Positions 39,901 to 54,900 of a DNA stretch of 64,000 nt are shown here, in pieces. The stretch spans positions 4,487,931 through 4,551,930 of the forward strand of contig NW_017802602.1 of the NCBI RefSeq assembly GCF_001625305.1, read 5' to 3'. Source of the stretch: Branchiostoma belcheri. Its lineage: Eukaryota > Chordata > Leptocardii > Amphioxiformes > Branchiostomatidae. Within the stretch, counting starts at the first letter, position 1; the number at the start of each line of letters is the position of its first letter. A program made the translations under genes and the position numbers. The notes below the pieces were generated by a model. That model ran no database searches. It was not told the origin of the DNA and saw only the letters and a list, made by a program, of their open reading frames with translations.

Positions 39901-42900
39901 AGAACAAGCTGCTAGGGGGACCAAACTCACATCACTTATTTCTGACAGGAAAAGCAATCTGTCACCAAAACATCAAGACCATAGCGTGTTCAGGACAAAA
40001 GATACAAAAACCGGAAGTTCTGCTGCAGTACCAAGGTCATCCACCAGGAGTCCCATATTTAACCTTGACGTTTGTCTTCCTGAGACTTACCAACATACCA
40101 AATATCATCATAATCCATAAAGGCGTTCTGAAGTTATGCTGACCACAAAGTTGCGGAAACACACACAGACACACACACAGACAGACATACATACATACAG
40201 ACAGACACACTCAAAACAATACCTCCATTTTTCATGGAGGTAATGAGCTTCAGTATATATTTTTTTCATATGCATGTTTGTGAATGAGCAATAGGATAGT
40301 GTACAGATTTGTACAGAGACCAATGATCTTTCCTTTTTTCAGCGAACTGGGATGGCTTCCATGATTATGAAACAGGGATCTATGGCTACACCTGGTCTGT
40401 GGGAACGGAGAAGTGTTTGGAGAACATCCATCCTCACAAGGACCCCCATGCTCACCTGTTTGATGAGTCAGAATGGACTCATACTGGACTTGCTCACCCT
40501 CTGGACCTGGAAGGTACCAGTTATTTACACATATTAATATGCATGGTACAATGTATCTTTTTTTGTACCTTTCTGAGAAGTGAATTGAACTGATAATTAA
40601 ACAAATGAGACTATGATTTGATGATATGATTCTTCTGTTATACAATGAATGACACTCAGCTCTGCCTTTTGTCTTTCATGCAGTATGTATTTAGTAATAT
40701 ATGTATTTCTGTGTTTCCACATACTGAAGCCAGCATACATGTTACTCAGGCCACACCAATTTAATTTGTTGGTTCTCGGATTCGCCTCTTCATTTTTTTC
40801 TGATTTGCAAAAAAAAAAAGATTCTGGTTCTGAATCAACTCAAAAATGCTCATATTTTGCCCCCAACAGTTGTGGAAAGTCCTTTTCTTCCTAGCTGTTG
40901 CAGTGTTTCCATCTATCAATGCAGTGGTTTGATTAAAATTTCAAAATTCATTGTTTAAATATTAACACAACCTTTTGTGTTGACTTCATGGCTCCTATCA
41001 TAGCATTTGGGGCTATAATAGGATGCCTAAACCTGTTTTTTTTATATATTTTTTTCGCCCTGTCGCTTCATGTTTTTTCTGACAAAATCCGAGAACCAAC
41101 AAATTAAATTGGTGTGGCCTCAAGAAGCAAGAATAAATAAATAGATAAATATTAAATAAAGGTATCTGTATCAGTTGGTATAACTACCCTTCAGCGTAAC
41201 ACACCACAAATACGATATTTTTCTATTGAACAGGAGGTTGATTTAGTCACCTTCTCATCATAGACATATTAGCTACTTTTGTTGTCATGACTTCTAAAAC
41301 TTTAATGTGATACTCTTGCAGATGGCCTTTACTACGTTTCTGTCCGTGCCATAAACAAAGTTGAGTATGGCGGACCTCTGGCTACAACCGTTTGCCACTC
41401 AACTCCATATGCCATTGACAACACGGAGCCCCTTATACATGAAGTGTTTGAAATGTTATACGATGAGGAAACACATGTCATATTGGCATCATACAATGTT
41501 AGGTGAGAGTGATGGTCTCTTATCATGTACATTTGAATTGTAAAAGACCCAATATTTTTCTTGCTGGTTCAAATTCCTGTTATGGATCATTCTGTATCTG
41601 CATACAGCTAGTATAACCCCCTTTGACGTAACACACCAGCTTCACAGGCACGCCGGGCTGTAACGGATTTGTAACGGATAACGTTACATGAAATATTAAG
41701 TCATGATAGAATCGTTTTTAAGTGAATTGTTTTTAAAGGAAAATGATTTGTTTCATATTATGACTGTCTCTGTTATAACACTGCTGACGAAATTTAATGA
41801 ATGTTACTTTTGAATATTTGTAAGGAACCTGCAATTCAGCCAAGAGGCTTTGAGAGAGATTATTATTTTGAATAAACCATTCATTCATTCAATAAAAAGT
41901 CAGTCTATATTTTACTATCCATAGCTGTACCAACAGCTTTTTTTATGATTAGCTATATTAGATCAGGTCACTTACATGTAGCTTCTATCCTTGTGTTAAA
42001 TTTGGATACTGTCTTTTCTTATGGCTGATATAGTGACCCACTCTCCAATATCAAAGAGATGCACATTGGACTTGGCAAAAGCACCAGGGACACCTACATC
42101 CTGGACTGGTTTGTGCACGATGATGCTGATTCAGTAGAGTTCACTCACCACATCCCAGATGGTGAACCAACATGGTTACGTATCCGTGCAGTCAACAATG
42201 GTAAAATAAAAATACATATCTTTAATAAGAAATCTATTGTGAATAATTAAAAGATTGTCTCCAATGTTGTGTGTGGTTACAAACCAAAATCTAAAAGATT
42301 TATAAATGACATTTTTGTTGCATTATATTATCCCACTTTTTCATTAAAATCTATCATGGCCAAAAGTATTTTACAAATTGTGTAGTGTCTTTTGCTATGA
42401 TTAACCAGTGGTGTGACAGACATAAAATACAAATAAGCTTAACATCATGCAAAGTATGAGGTTGAGAGTAGTCATCTCAGTGTTCTAATACAATTATTAC
42501 TATAATTATTAATTTACATTTCTCATGAAGTTTATCATATACATGAACGTTGGCAAATACTTCAGACCATAATTACTGTAACAGTAATCAGAATATAGAT
42601 TTCATCTATGATATTAGCAAGCCATGCATTGTTCAGCATCCTATTTTGGTCTTTCTTTTTCAGTTGATCTGCGGACAGCTGGTCATGGGCCCTACCCCAT
42701 CCTGGTCGATACCACACCCCCTCTCGCTGGAGACGTGTATGATGGAAGAAGTCACGGTCGACAAGTGAACTTCCAGTCCAGTCAGAGTGAAATATGCGCA
42801 AACTGGGAAAATTTTTGGGATCCAGACACAGGGATAGGTGATTATTGCGAAGTGTCCATCTGTAATCATGGAAGTGTGCCCTAAAGATACCAGCTTTATT

Positions 42901-45900
42901 TCTGTCAAGTTAGAACTTTAATCATAATCTTTCTTTCCATGGTGGTGTGGGTGGTGCAACTGTTAGAGCGTTGGACTCTGAAACAATAGGTCCCGGGTTC
43001 GATACAGTGGCCTGCTGTTATATGCCCTTGGGAAAGGCACTTTAAACAACTTCCCCACCTATAGAGTGGAGTACTGCCCACCGAGCCTCTTAGGCTAATC
43101 TGTCTAACTGTGTGCCAAAAACACACTACGGATTTTGTGCGCCAAGGTGTCAACATCAACATATTTGCCACCGAGAGCCATTAATTTTTTTTTTCTTTTC
43201 CCAGCTGACTACTTGTGGGGTGTAGGAACATCTCCTGGAGACGATGATGTTGTGGAGTTCAAACGTCTTCGGCACTTCGTCTTTTTGCATTGTGACAACT
43301 CCGTAAACCTAACTCACAATGCAACATACTATTCAACACTGTATGCGTTTAACAGAGGGCATAAACGACTCAATGTATCAGCCAACAGTGAAGGAGGTAA
43401 AGTAATCTGTGTACTATACATGTTATTTTTTATCAATATTCATTTCTGATTTCTTTGATACTGTCGATAAGGTATAAAGTTTGAAAGCATTCAGTATAAT
43501 ACTTGCCAGCCCTGAATACTTACTAATAGTAAATATTATACAGAAAGAAACAACAGTGACACAATGTAAACTCAGACACTGAATGATATGTATTTACATC
43601 TGTATGGCCAGTATAACCGCCCCTCAGCATAACACAGTCTAGCTTCGCAGGCACACGGCACGGCGGCATCTGGCCATATATTACACTGAACGAATTAACT
43701 TGTTACATTTAACCTTTGAATATCTATCTCTAAACATTGCAGTACGGGTAGACCTTACTCCCCCAGAGGCTGGTTGGTTGAAAGATGGAGACACCATCGG
43801 CCAAGACCTTAAATACTCCTCCAGTCCTGCCACAGTGTCAGGGAACTGGGGAGGGTTTACAGATCCAGAGTCTGGCATCCAGCAGTACACCATCGCAGTT
43901 CTCAGAAAACCAAAACACCAAGGTATGAAAAAGTATAATTTTGAATTTATATTTTGTTGTTTTACATGTACCATACATAAAACTTAATTTTAACCCTTGT
44001 CCTGCTGTGCGCAACATATGTCGCGCGGCACATACAGTACCATCTATATAACACCCTGTATAGGTACGATTTGGGGGTATTTCTCGTGCAACGCATCACA
44101 CCGCAGCGAAACGCAACGAATGCGGAAGTAACTATGCCACTGCAGGGCAAAAAAAATTGGGGGTCTATGATCTAATTAAGACATGAAATTATTGAAAAAT
44201 ATTGTGCCAGGAATGCCAGCAGGACAAGGGTTAATAAATAAAATTTATGATTAGCAGTACACCATCGCAGTTCTCAGAAAACCAAAACACCAAGGTATAA
44301 AAAAGTATAATAATTATTTTGAATTTATATTTTGTTGTTTTACATGTACCATACATAAAACTTAATTTTAATGAATAAAATTTATGATATGTTTTTTTTT
44401 TAATTTCCTTTTTATGAAAGGGGTGGGAGTGATTGTTTGCCAAAGTGCTGTGCAAATTTTAAAGGCCTTATTACCGCATCAACTTGTCTGTGCTTACAAA
44501 AATACTCAAGGCTGTCTGCTGACACAGAGTAATATAATTATATATTACATTACCAGGTGTCTGGCTCTGTCACTAGTAAGTTATGATTGATACAATGTTG
44601 CATAACAAGGCAGATTAACTGAATAATTGCTCTTTATTCGAAAGCAATAAAAAGAGGTTGGAAGGTAGCAAACTTAAGACAGTGGAGTAACTTAATTAAA
44701 GAATCAGCATAACCTCCACATGCTCTGTTTATCATAGTTGAAGATGAGGTCATTCACGCGAGTGAGTCGGTCGGAATGACGACGAGTTTCCGCTGGCATC
44801 ATTTCCACCTTCACCAGGGAGACCAGGTGTTTGTCAACCTCAATGTCACCAACAGGGCCCTGGGAGTAACAACCCTACAGTCAGACGGGTTTGTACTCGA
44901 CCTAACTCCACCAGTCCTGAAGTACCTTCGTGATGGCTTGGACCCTGACAAAGATGCACAGTATTCAGTAAGTTTTGTGTGTCATTTCAGTGAGTTATGG
45001 AACTTGGCAATTACTGTTGAATTGTGTTTTGTGTCAGAAATGCTAAACAACATAATTTTCATGAAAAATTTAAACTGTTTTCCAACTCATAAATTTGACT
45101 CACCGGAATTTTCGACTGAATCACTCAGTCTTCCTCAGCTACATGTATCTGACCCAAATGCTGTGGACACGTGATTTTTCCCACGTGGGTCAGCAAAGGG
45201 TCAAAGGTTGTCTGAAGTCGATATCGCCCCCCGTCCCGGTTGAGCATTGGTTGAAGTGCCCTGATGTATATGGCCTCTTTTATGCCTCTCTTGAAGTAAT
45301 CCTGTTTGGTATCCAAGATTCTAACCCCCTCCAGATCCACTGTGTGTCCCGGTGATTCTATGTGGATGTGCTGTGACACCTCAGATGCAACAGAACTGGG
45401 ACAGTTTGAATTTTTCATAATGTAATTTACCAACTCAGATTAACTTTCATGCTAAAATAATTTTTCTTTGAACATTAGTCGAGTACAACAGAGTTGACAG
45501 CAAACTGGAAGTTTGTGGATGAAGAAACAGGTGTGGACTACATTGAGCTACAGGTGTACCAAAAACATGGTGGTACCAGGAGCCCACTTGGAGAAAGGTT
45601 TGTGTGGACATCCCTGTATAGGAAGGAAATGTTCAATGATTATGTAAATTGTAAGATGAGAAAGGAACAAAAAGGGGAAATGATGAACAGTCGTGTTAGT
45701 ACATTGTTGCATCTATTGGTTACCATTCTATTGGAGCTTAGTATAGTGTATTAACTATAATTCAGCTTGACATGCCCCTGCTGTCTAAATGTACTTGTGG
45801 CATTAAATAATAATAATAATAACCTTTATTGTAAATTCATGCCCTATCGGGCTAAGTACAGGTGAACAGAAGAAATACTAATATACATGTTTGTAGTATA

Positions 45901-48900
45901 GACAGCTCTAAAAGTACTCTGGTGTGTTATGCCGAAAGGCGGTTATACCGGCTATACAGATACAGATACAGATACTCTAATACAAAGGTTCGACTTCTTC
46001 TCGTTTCTTAGTGATGTTAAAAATATAATTTGAAATGGGTTTGTATAGTACAGGATGATCAAAGCGCATAAGAAAGATAAATTTTTCAATATTAGACAAG
46101 TATTGGAAGTATGGAAACGTACTTGTAATATATGTAAAAAGATCATTTCTTTCATTATTATATATTTATTAATTAAACTACAATCAATAACAAAGTGGGC
46201 TTCATCTTCTACTTTATTTGAGCTACAAAATTGACAAATCCTTTGCTCCAGAGGTGTTCGGTTGCCTTCCTGTTTCGATGCTGAGTTTATGACAGCTGAT
46301 TCGTAGTTTGGTGATGGTGGTTCTTTGACTTTCGTTTTCGTTTAGGTTAATGTTCTTCAGTATAAGTAGATTTGAATAGTCTGTACGAGCGCAGTTTGTT
46401 CTTTGCGTTTTTGGATTTGTTGTCATTATGAATTTCGCGTAGGAATTTTTGAAAGTAAATTTCTTTTAAACATTGGTGAATGGACGAGATGGTTGCGTGC
46501 ACTTTTGAAGCAATTGATTCGGGAGAATGCCAAACAAAGGCATAACCGCATAAATATAAAGATTGCCACAGATCAAAATGGATAAGGACATGTACTTTAG
46601 AGTATGGGTAGCAGCATTAACGTTATACACAGTTGAACACAGTACAGTATATTGTGGCAAGTAACAGTATTATAAAGCTTATCGTCACTTTTTAAAATGT
46701 ATTTTATGTCCTAATTTCTATAATTCCAGTGTTACTCTTGATGGAGCAGCACAGAACTGGACATCAACTGAAGCTCTGAGTCTGAATATCGGTGCCCTCT
46801 ACACCGTCAAAGTACACGCCATCAACGCAGCTGGACTGACAGCAGTTCATGAGACTGACGGTGTTCTGATCGACCCTACACCTCCTGAGGTAAGGCCACA
46901 CCAATTTAATTTCTTGGTTAACGGATTTTTCTAGAAAAATAACGGAGCGGGCGGGCGAAAAAATAATAATAAAAACAGGTACCAAATGGTACGATATAGG
47001 AGCCATGAAGTCAACACACCAGGCTGGTTCAAAATTTAAACAATGAATTTTGAACTTTTAATGATTGCATTGAAAGATGGAATAATTGTAACAACTAGGA
47101 CGAAAAGGACTATTTTCAACTGTTCAGGGCAAAATATGAGTATTTTGTAGTAGTGAATCCGTTAACCAAGAAATTAAATTGGTGTGGCCTAATGCATGAA
47201 AAACAAGTTGTAAATTTCTGTTCTGTGGACAAAAGTACCTGAAAACAATGATTTTACAGTCAATGATTGTACAGTCAAATTTAGTTTACACTCATCCAAC
47301 TAGTAATTTCACCTTTTTCATCATACATGTACTGTACAATCATCACCTACATGATTCAAGTCCATTTTTATAGTGAAACAAAAACACACTGTTCAATGCA
47401 ATAAAATACATGCACTGTAACATTGCTTTGTGTTTCCACTATGTTAAAAAAAACAATGTTGATTTTGGATTCACAGATATTGTTTATCCATGCTGGAGTC
47501 CTCTCCGGAATGGATGATGAGGAGCTGACCAACGGTTTTGTCGTCATCGCAAATACGGGAACCCTCACTGCCAGTTGGTTGGGTCTTGACGGGGAAAGTG
47601 GAATTGATTCCTACTGGATAGGATTGGGAACTACACATGGTGAGTTGGTGGCCTCATTCAATGGCAGCCAGCACCTTCATACAATATAAAAAATGAGTTT
47701 TCAAATACGGTAACTGTATTTTATGTTGATCCTTGGTGCTGAACACCATCAACACATAGGCAATCAGACCTGTCCTTGGTGCTGAACACTATCCACACAC
47801 AGGCAAACAGACCTGTCCTGATAGTGTTCAGCACCAAGGACAGGTCTGTTTGCCTGTGTGTGGATAGTGTTCAGCACCAAGGACAGGTCTGATTGCCTAT
47901 GTGTTGATGGTGTTCAGCACCAAGGACAAGCTTTATGTTATACACAGGGGGAGACGATGTATTGGGATTCTACAGTGTTGGTGAAGTAACAGACATCATT
48001 CTAACAGAGCTTCCTCTCCAACTTTTCGAAAACGGGTCACCGATCTACTACATCTCTGTTAAGGCACAGAACGGTGCTGGGGCCTTCTCTACTACAGTGA
48101 CAGCAAGGTAAAATGTAGTCTACTTTTCCTTTAATGTCAGCACATTGGATAGGAGACTTTGTGATCTAAGTCATCCTGTTATCATTTGTTGAAACTATGT
48201 CTTCCAGCCAGCATTATCACGGTTATTACTTAATATATGTTAATAACCTATAATAATTGACATATCCTTTATCTATGCAAGTAATGTCAGTGCCCACGTT
48301 GTCTCATTGATAAGCAAATACACTACCATTTGATGTGAATTGACTGTCATAGACTGTACTGTTCCTCCATTATGATCTGCCATTTTCGGTCAAAGTTAGA
48401 TTTCAAAATTCCTTCAATCTACAAAATAGCATATGATTTTTTCATTTGTGCTTTCTTTTCTTTCTCACCAGTCCTATTAAGGTTGTTGCCGCTGATGTGA
48501 GTGGACTAGTGTTTGACGGCGCTGGATCCAGTGATCTAACTCAAATGGCATCAACAGCAATAGATGTAGATTACCAGTTGGAAGCCACCACAGTTAGTCT
48601 GCAGTTTGAAGGGTACGAGAGCGCTCAACACGGCATCATTGGCTACGAGTGGGGAGTGGGGACCATTCCTGGTGCAGACGACATCCAGCCTTTTACAGAC
48701 ATGGGAATTGTGGCATTTGATGGTAAGATATAAGTTAACTTGATGTCTAATCGAAAGAAATGTTGTCCTTGTCACTATGGCTGCATATGAACAAACTGAC
48801 ACATCAAGTACTTCTTATATAATAAAATAACCCCTGGGCCAGAAACTTATATTTTATATGTCAGACCTGAAAACTGTTGCTTCATGTGCGATAGCTACTC

Positions 48901-51900
48901 TAACTTACTGTGTGCTATGAGAATCAGATTTTGATGCAGTGGTTTGTTATACTGCAAGTATATCCATTTTTTTCGTTTTAATATTTGTTTCAACAGAGCC
49001 TGCTGGAAGTGGAATTGCTCAGATTCTGCTACCGCTGTCTTCATCCAACCGCTATTTCTCCAGCGTCAGGGCAATAACTGGAGCATTGAACATCCTAGAG
49101 TCAACATCAGATGGCTTTGGTGTCGACCAATCGGCTCCTAGCGTTTCGATCGTCTCAGTTGGCGAGGATGAGGACGATTCTGGAAACAAGCCACTGGGAC
49201 GTGATACAGTTTACCAGGCGATAAACACTGGCAGCTTGGCTGCAGAATGGAACATCGGAGACAACGAGAGCGCCATCGCGGCGGCGTGGTTCGCTATCGG
49301 GTTCACTCCAATCAGTAGTGACCTGTACAACATCACCAACACGAACAAGAGAACCAGCCTCGCAGCTGGCCTGCTGATACCCTCGGCTGATGGCACTCCA
49401 AATATGGTCACTGTAACTGCAATGAACAATGTAAGTGTCATGAAGTTTCTAAAGGTTTGTCAATCTGTGTTTTATTATCTTCGTCAGAAGGACTATGAAA
49501 TTGTCTCGCCGCATTGTGGGGACTGCGGATTTAGCGATATAACTCTGGCAGGCATGATTCGACGTCCATGATTTTTGGCAGGCAGATTACCGTCGTTAAG
49601 GCCAAAGTCAAGTGCAAGTTTCGGCTTCGTGGGGGGTCTGAACGTTATGTTAGTGCACCTTTTGTGTTTGTGGCTTGTGAGCAAAATATCTCTGACGAAG
49701 ACATGAGATCTCCGACCTCTAGTGATAGTTATAATTGTGATGCTAAACTGATAGTATTTAGATAAAAGTTTCTGATTTGAAGTGATTGTGTACAGTTTTG
49801 ATGATGATGAACTACACATGATGATATTGTAACTGAGAGTCATCCTCCTTATTTTTTTTTTTTTTACTTCTACAGGTTGGGCTGGTATCTTCGGATGTTT
49901 CTCCCCCAATTATTTTTGATGAGACTCCACCAGAACGTGTGACTGTTGCATGTCCTAAGCACATATCGGGTGACGTGCCATTCACGTGTAGCTGGGACGG
50001 CATCAATGACCAGGAGAGCGGTGTACAACATTACATCTTCAGCCTGGGAATCAGTGCAGGGGACGATTCTGTTGTCAACACCACGACCATCTATCCGCCA
50101 ACGAATCATTTGAGCATAATGGGTGAGATTCATTGTATGATGCACTGCACTCCTGAATGTTTCCTTCCAGTCTGTCCTAACCAATGCAGTTACTGACTGT
50201 CATGAACCAGTCTCTCCTAATAAAATTTTGCCACTCATCAATATTAGGCCCCAAACACTTATAAGAGCTTTCTCTTATTTTCATCACCTTTCACACAAAG
50301 CTGGAGACTTTTACCTTTAGTTAGTAACCTGCATTTATTATACTGAATTGATCAAAACTAAAAGGTCTTTTTATGTTTTATTGTGTTAATACAGTAGTAC
50401 AATTTGGTTCATACCGACGAAAATTGTTACAACATATTACATGTAAGACCAATATAACACTACCTCATACAAAGACAGAGATATTCTATATGTTACTATC
50501 ATGCCCTGTCAACATTTCCACTTATGTAGGCCAATTTGTACACAATTCAATGACAAAATGAGAAAACTTAATTAATTCCTGACACAATTTATTACTACAT
50601 TGTATTGATAGAGTTAGATTAGTATAATTAGTGTCTCTCTTTTGCTATACATTGTTTATGAAGCAGACCAGATTCCTATTACAGTTAGTAGAACTGTTAG
50701 ATATTCTCAACACCACCATATGTGTATGTTAATACCACAAACTATGTACATGTATGTATCATTTTGCCATACGTTGTACTCGCTACATCTGTTGCGCAAT
50801 AAAGTTCTTCTTCTGTTGGACATAGATTGATAACATTGTCTTGTCTTTTCTACCCATGACATAGGTTTGAACCAGAGTTTCCTTCAGCAAGGAGCAACAT
50901 TCTATGCCACAGTGATAGCAGTGAACAGGGCAGACCTTCACAGCATCAGCTACTCCAGTGCTATTCATGTTGACACAACTCCACCAGTACCCGGAGTAGT
51001 TGTTGAAGTCAATGACAATGTGACATTTAGTGGCAATCTCAGAGCTGCAGTTTGCAATACTGAAGAGGGTACAAACAATCTTTTATATCCATTCACCTAC
51101 CTTTGTTTAATGTTTCAATTCATAAATCATATTAGCCAGTTGCAATTTCTATAATTATGATATAATATAGCAATACCTGACAGTGTACAGTTGAAATTCT
51201 ATCTAGGCTTGTACAGAATCATTTTTCAAAGATCATTTGAACATGTACAAACATTTTTTATATGAAATTTGTTGCAGATAGTTATTGTAAGGTACTGATC
51301 TTGTTACAGTTGCACTTTTAGAAATAAATATTCATTTCTAAATGTACATGTACAGTCGAATAATACATTTAAAAATTGTATTTCCAGAGTGCCATGCGAT
51401 TGATGCAGTATGCCAGATGTCTGTAGATCACATACATGTTGCTTGGGAGTCCTTCCATGATCCTGAAACAGGCATTGCAAGGTAAGGTGACAGAGACCGC
51501 AATATCCACTGCAATATCCACCATGTCCAGCTTAATCATCTTGTAAAATTTTGCTTTAAAATAACCCGACTGTTCTTTATCTACTGAATGCTTATTCATC
51601 AATATTCTTGACTATTCTTCTTACATGAAAGTGGTCCATTTTCATCTTTTTGCTAAAGCACTTATGTAATACTCATAGATGTTATACTGTTCTCAAGACT
51701 AATTTATTTTCATACAGATATGAAGTTGCAATTGGGACAGCTTCAGGAAGGAGGGATCTGCAAGATTTCACGGAGGTGCTCTCTGGAATGACATCCTATG
51801 TGTTCACCCAACTTGATCTGCTAAGTGTGGGTCAGGTATTCGCCACTGTCCGGGGCTACAATGGAGCAGGGCAGTTTGCCCTTGCCTTGTCCAACGGCGT

Positions 51901-54900
51901 TTTCATCAGTAGACTATCTGCAGGTCTTCAGCCTTTGGGACAGCAGTTTGTGTATGATGGAGACAAGAGAGACACAGACATGTAAGATTGATAATATACA
52001 AAGTTTGTAGTAGTTTTGTTTTGAATATATAATTCTGTCAAATTAATCTAAGTTCATGAAGATAGTAGAGTTCTCTAATATGTATATCGCAATGTTCATC
52101 TGCATAGCTGGTATAACCGCCCCTCGGCATAACACACAAGATTTGCAGGCATGCAGCTTGGCGGCAGCTGGCTGCATTACACCGAACAACTTGTTACACC
52201 TAACCCCTGAACATGTATCTCTAAACATCGTTTAAAGCTAATAATAATGCCCCTACTGTACTTGGTGACAGCGAGTTCCACTCTGCAATAATTCTAACAA
52301 ATAATGAGTTCAGTGATAGTTTTTAGACTAAGTTATGTACTGAAATCGTATATCAAAAGGATGACTTTATTTCTTGCAGGGATTTTCAAGCTTCCAGTGA
52401 GCAGTTATCGGCTAGTTGGAGCTTTGGCGACCCATGTCCTATGGTCAAGTATGATTGGTCGATACACCGCATGGATGGTGTGGAGATTCAACCCTTCACC
52501 ACTCTTCCCGGAGGTATGATTGTTTGTTTGTTTATTTGCACAACAGCAATAAAAATTATACATAATACACTAATAATAAATAAAACAGGTGCAGGAGGAG
52601 GGGGAAAAGCTTATTTAACTTATGCTAAGCCCTCCTCCTCTATACTAACCAAAACTAAACATAATTGAATTGAAATAATACATACATGCATAGGGAATTG
52701 TTATCAAAATAATTCAAACATGGGCAAAATGATACAATAACCATAATGAAACAATAGTATATATAAATTGATATGAAATGAAATTGATATGAAATAATAC
52801 ATACATACATAAGGAATTGTTAGCAAAATAATTCAGACATAGGCAAAATGAAACAATAACAATAATGAAACATGACTTATGTCCTCAACATATTCCTGGT
52901 TATTTTATGTATGTCAAAATCTATTAGTGTACATTCAATGGAATTTGTGCCTAATTATGTACTAGATGCATTATGATTTTGATTACAATATATCTTATTT
53001 GATCACAGATCAAACTTTTGGTGACAATAGCAACATCAAAGCAAAAGACGGGGAGTCGTTTTACGTCATTGTTCGAGGGACGAACCAACTCGGCGACAGT
53101 TTTGTTCTACGGTCGGATGGAATCAGCGTCAGAAAGGAGCCTCTCATACCTGGAGAAGTCAGAGATGGTCCAGTTCTCGGGCTGGACCAAAACTTCCAAC
53201 TGTCCATCACCACACTTTCAGCAAACTGGGACCAGTTTGGCATCGACAGAGAGGTGGCCGGAGTGTTGGATGGTCAGTTGCATCATTCATTGTAGATGAT
53301 TTCTTCATCCATTCCAACAGAAAAAAATACACCTAATTTTGTGTTCTTCTCTACTGTTAAAAGATACTTTTCCACATTCTTGTATATCAAGACTATTGGT
53401 CATCATAACATTCAATTTAGTCTCACGTACTAATTTTAATGACACAACAAAACGTTGCTGAATGACCATTAACCACATACATGTATATATGGATGTAAAA
53501 AAACTAGACTGCAATAGCTGTAACATACAATATCTGTTTGTTTTCAACCTTGAAGGGAACGAAAGGAGTGACTTGGAGATCAACAAGCACCAAGCCATTG
53601 ATCACTATGAAGTCGCAGTCGGCTCAGATCGCCGCTATGCCAGTACCAGAAGCAACATAGTCCCGTTCACAAACGTTGGCAGAAACCGAACGGTGACAAT
53701 GCTTGATCTACCTCTGACCCCCCGTGCAACTTACTACATAACTGTGCGAGGCTACAGTTTGACGACCAGTACAACAGACGTCACTTCAAATGGGATACAA
53801 GTTGGAGTCGGCTCTGAAGTGATTTCACATGGAAATGTCAACGTTGAACGGTATGAACTGTGTGATATGCGTGGCAGCACACGTTATATCTTATATATCG
53901 TACATTATATCATACCCATGCCGCGATAACGTTTGATAACGGGTGCCGTACTTTACAGAGAACGATTCGAACGCATTTTGCCATAACCGCGTGCACCGCT
54001 TTCGAAAATTGGAATACAGAAACCGGACGTTGGAATTGATGTTGTTGCATTTTAGGGTACCAACTTTTGGCTCATCTTGCATTGAAAGGCGCGTTTTCTT
54101 GGGTGGGTATGACATATATAAATAAAATACAACACGGTGATTTCACCCTCGGTCCCGGCCCTCGCGCGAGTCGGGCCGATACCTAGGGCGATACGGAATG
54201 CCCCGTGTTGTATTCTATATTTATTCATCTTATTAAAAAATATAGCAGATATAATTACTTCTGGGTATGGAAGTATTGTTTTGGGTGGCTGAATTGCCAG
54301 TTTGGTTGTTTCTCATCATAATTATGTTTAATGATATTAGGAACATTACATGTACTTTGTCATTTTACTTTCAGGTTCATATCTTCAACCTCAACGCTAA
54401 CATTCTCATGGGAAGGATTTGAATTTTCACTGCCAGTCAGATACTACCACTGGGGACTAGGGACAGCCATGTTTGATACTGACAACATAGAGTGTTCCAA
54501 AATGGTATATTTTGATCATTACACATTTTGAGAATAATAATTCTAACTAACAACTACATGATTATGATGAGTCTACATGAAGACTAAATTCAGTGGCTCA
54601 GAGAAAAAGATCATGATTGGAATTCATGTAAGGAATTTTGAAGACATTGTCAGAAAAAAAAGATATGCTTGATGTCAGTCTAAGAATGGTTAAGACATTG
54701 GAAACGAATAGGGGTTTAGTAGCAGGGTTTCTTAGACAATAATTATTCTTGATGTGACAAACTGTCACAGTAATAAATCAGAACAATCAAGCTCATGTAC
54801 CTGTCTTTCAGCATGAATTCGATGAGAGTGGTGTACTGACATCTGCCTATGCCAGCCTTTTTGACGTACACCCATTTACCAACGTGGAGAGGGACACGTT

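Noticed and set aside
45978-46640. Possible further coding sequence between exons 49 and 50
   Set aside because: No frame joins both exons; the region looks like decayed retroelement sequence but I could not define it.
49440-49830. Open frames on both strands after exon 54
   Set aside because: The + frame is only read-through of exon 54 past a good GTAAGT donor, and the minus frame lacks protein-like composition. A 'ctgacgaag' here lacks the GAAA part of a hammerhead core.
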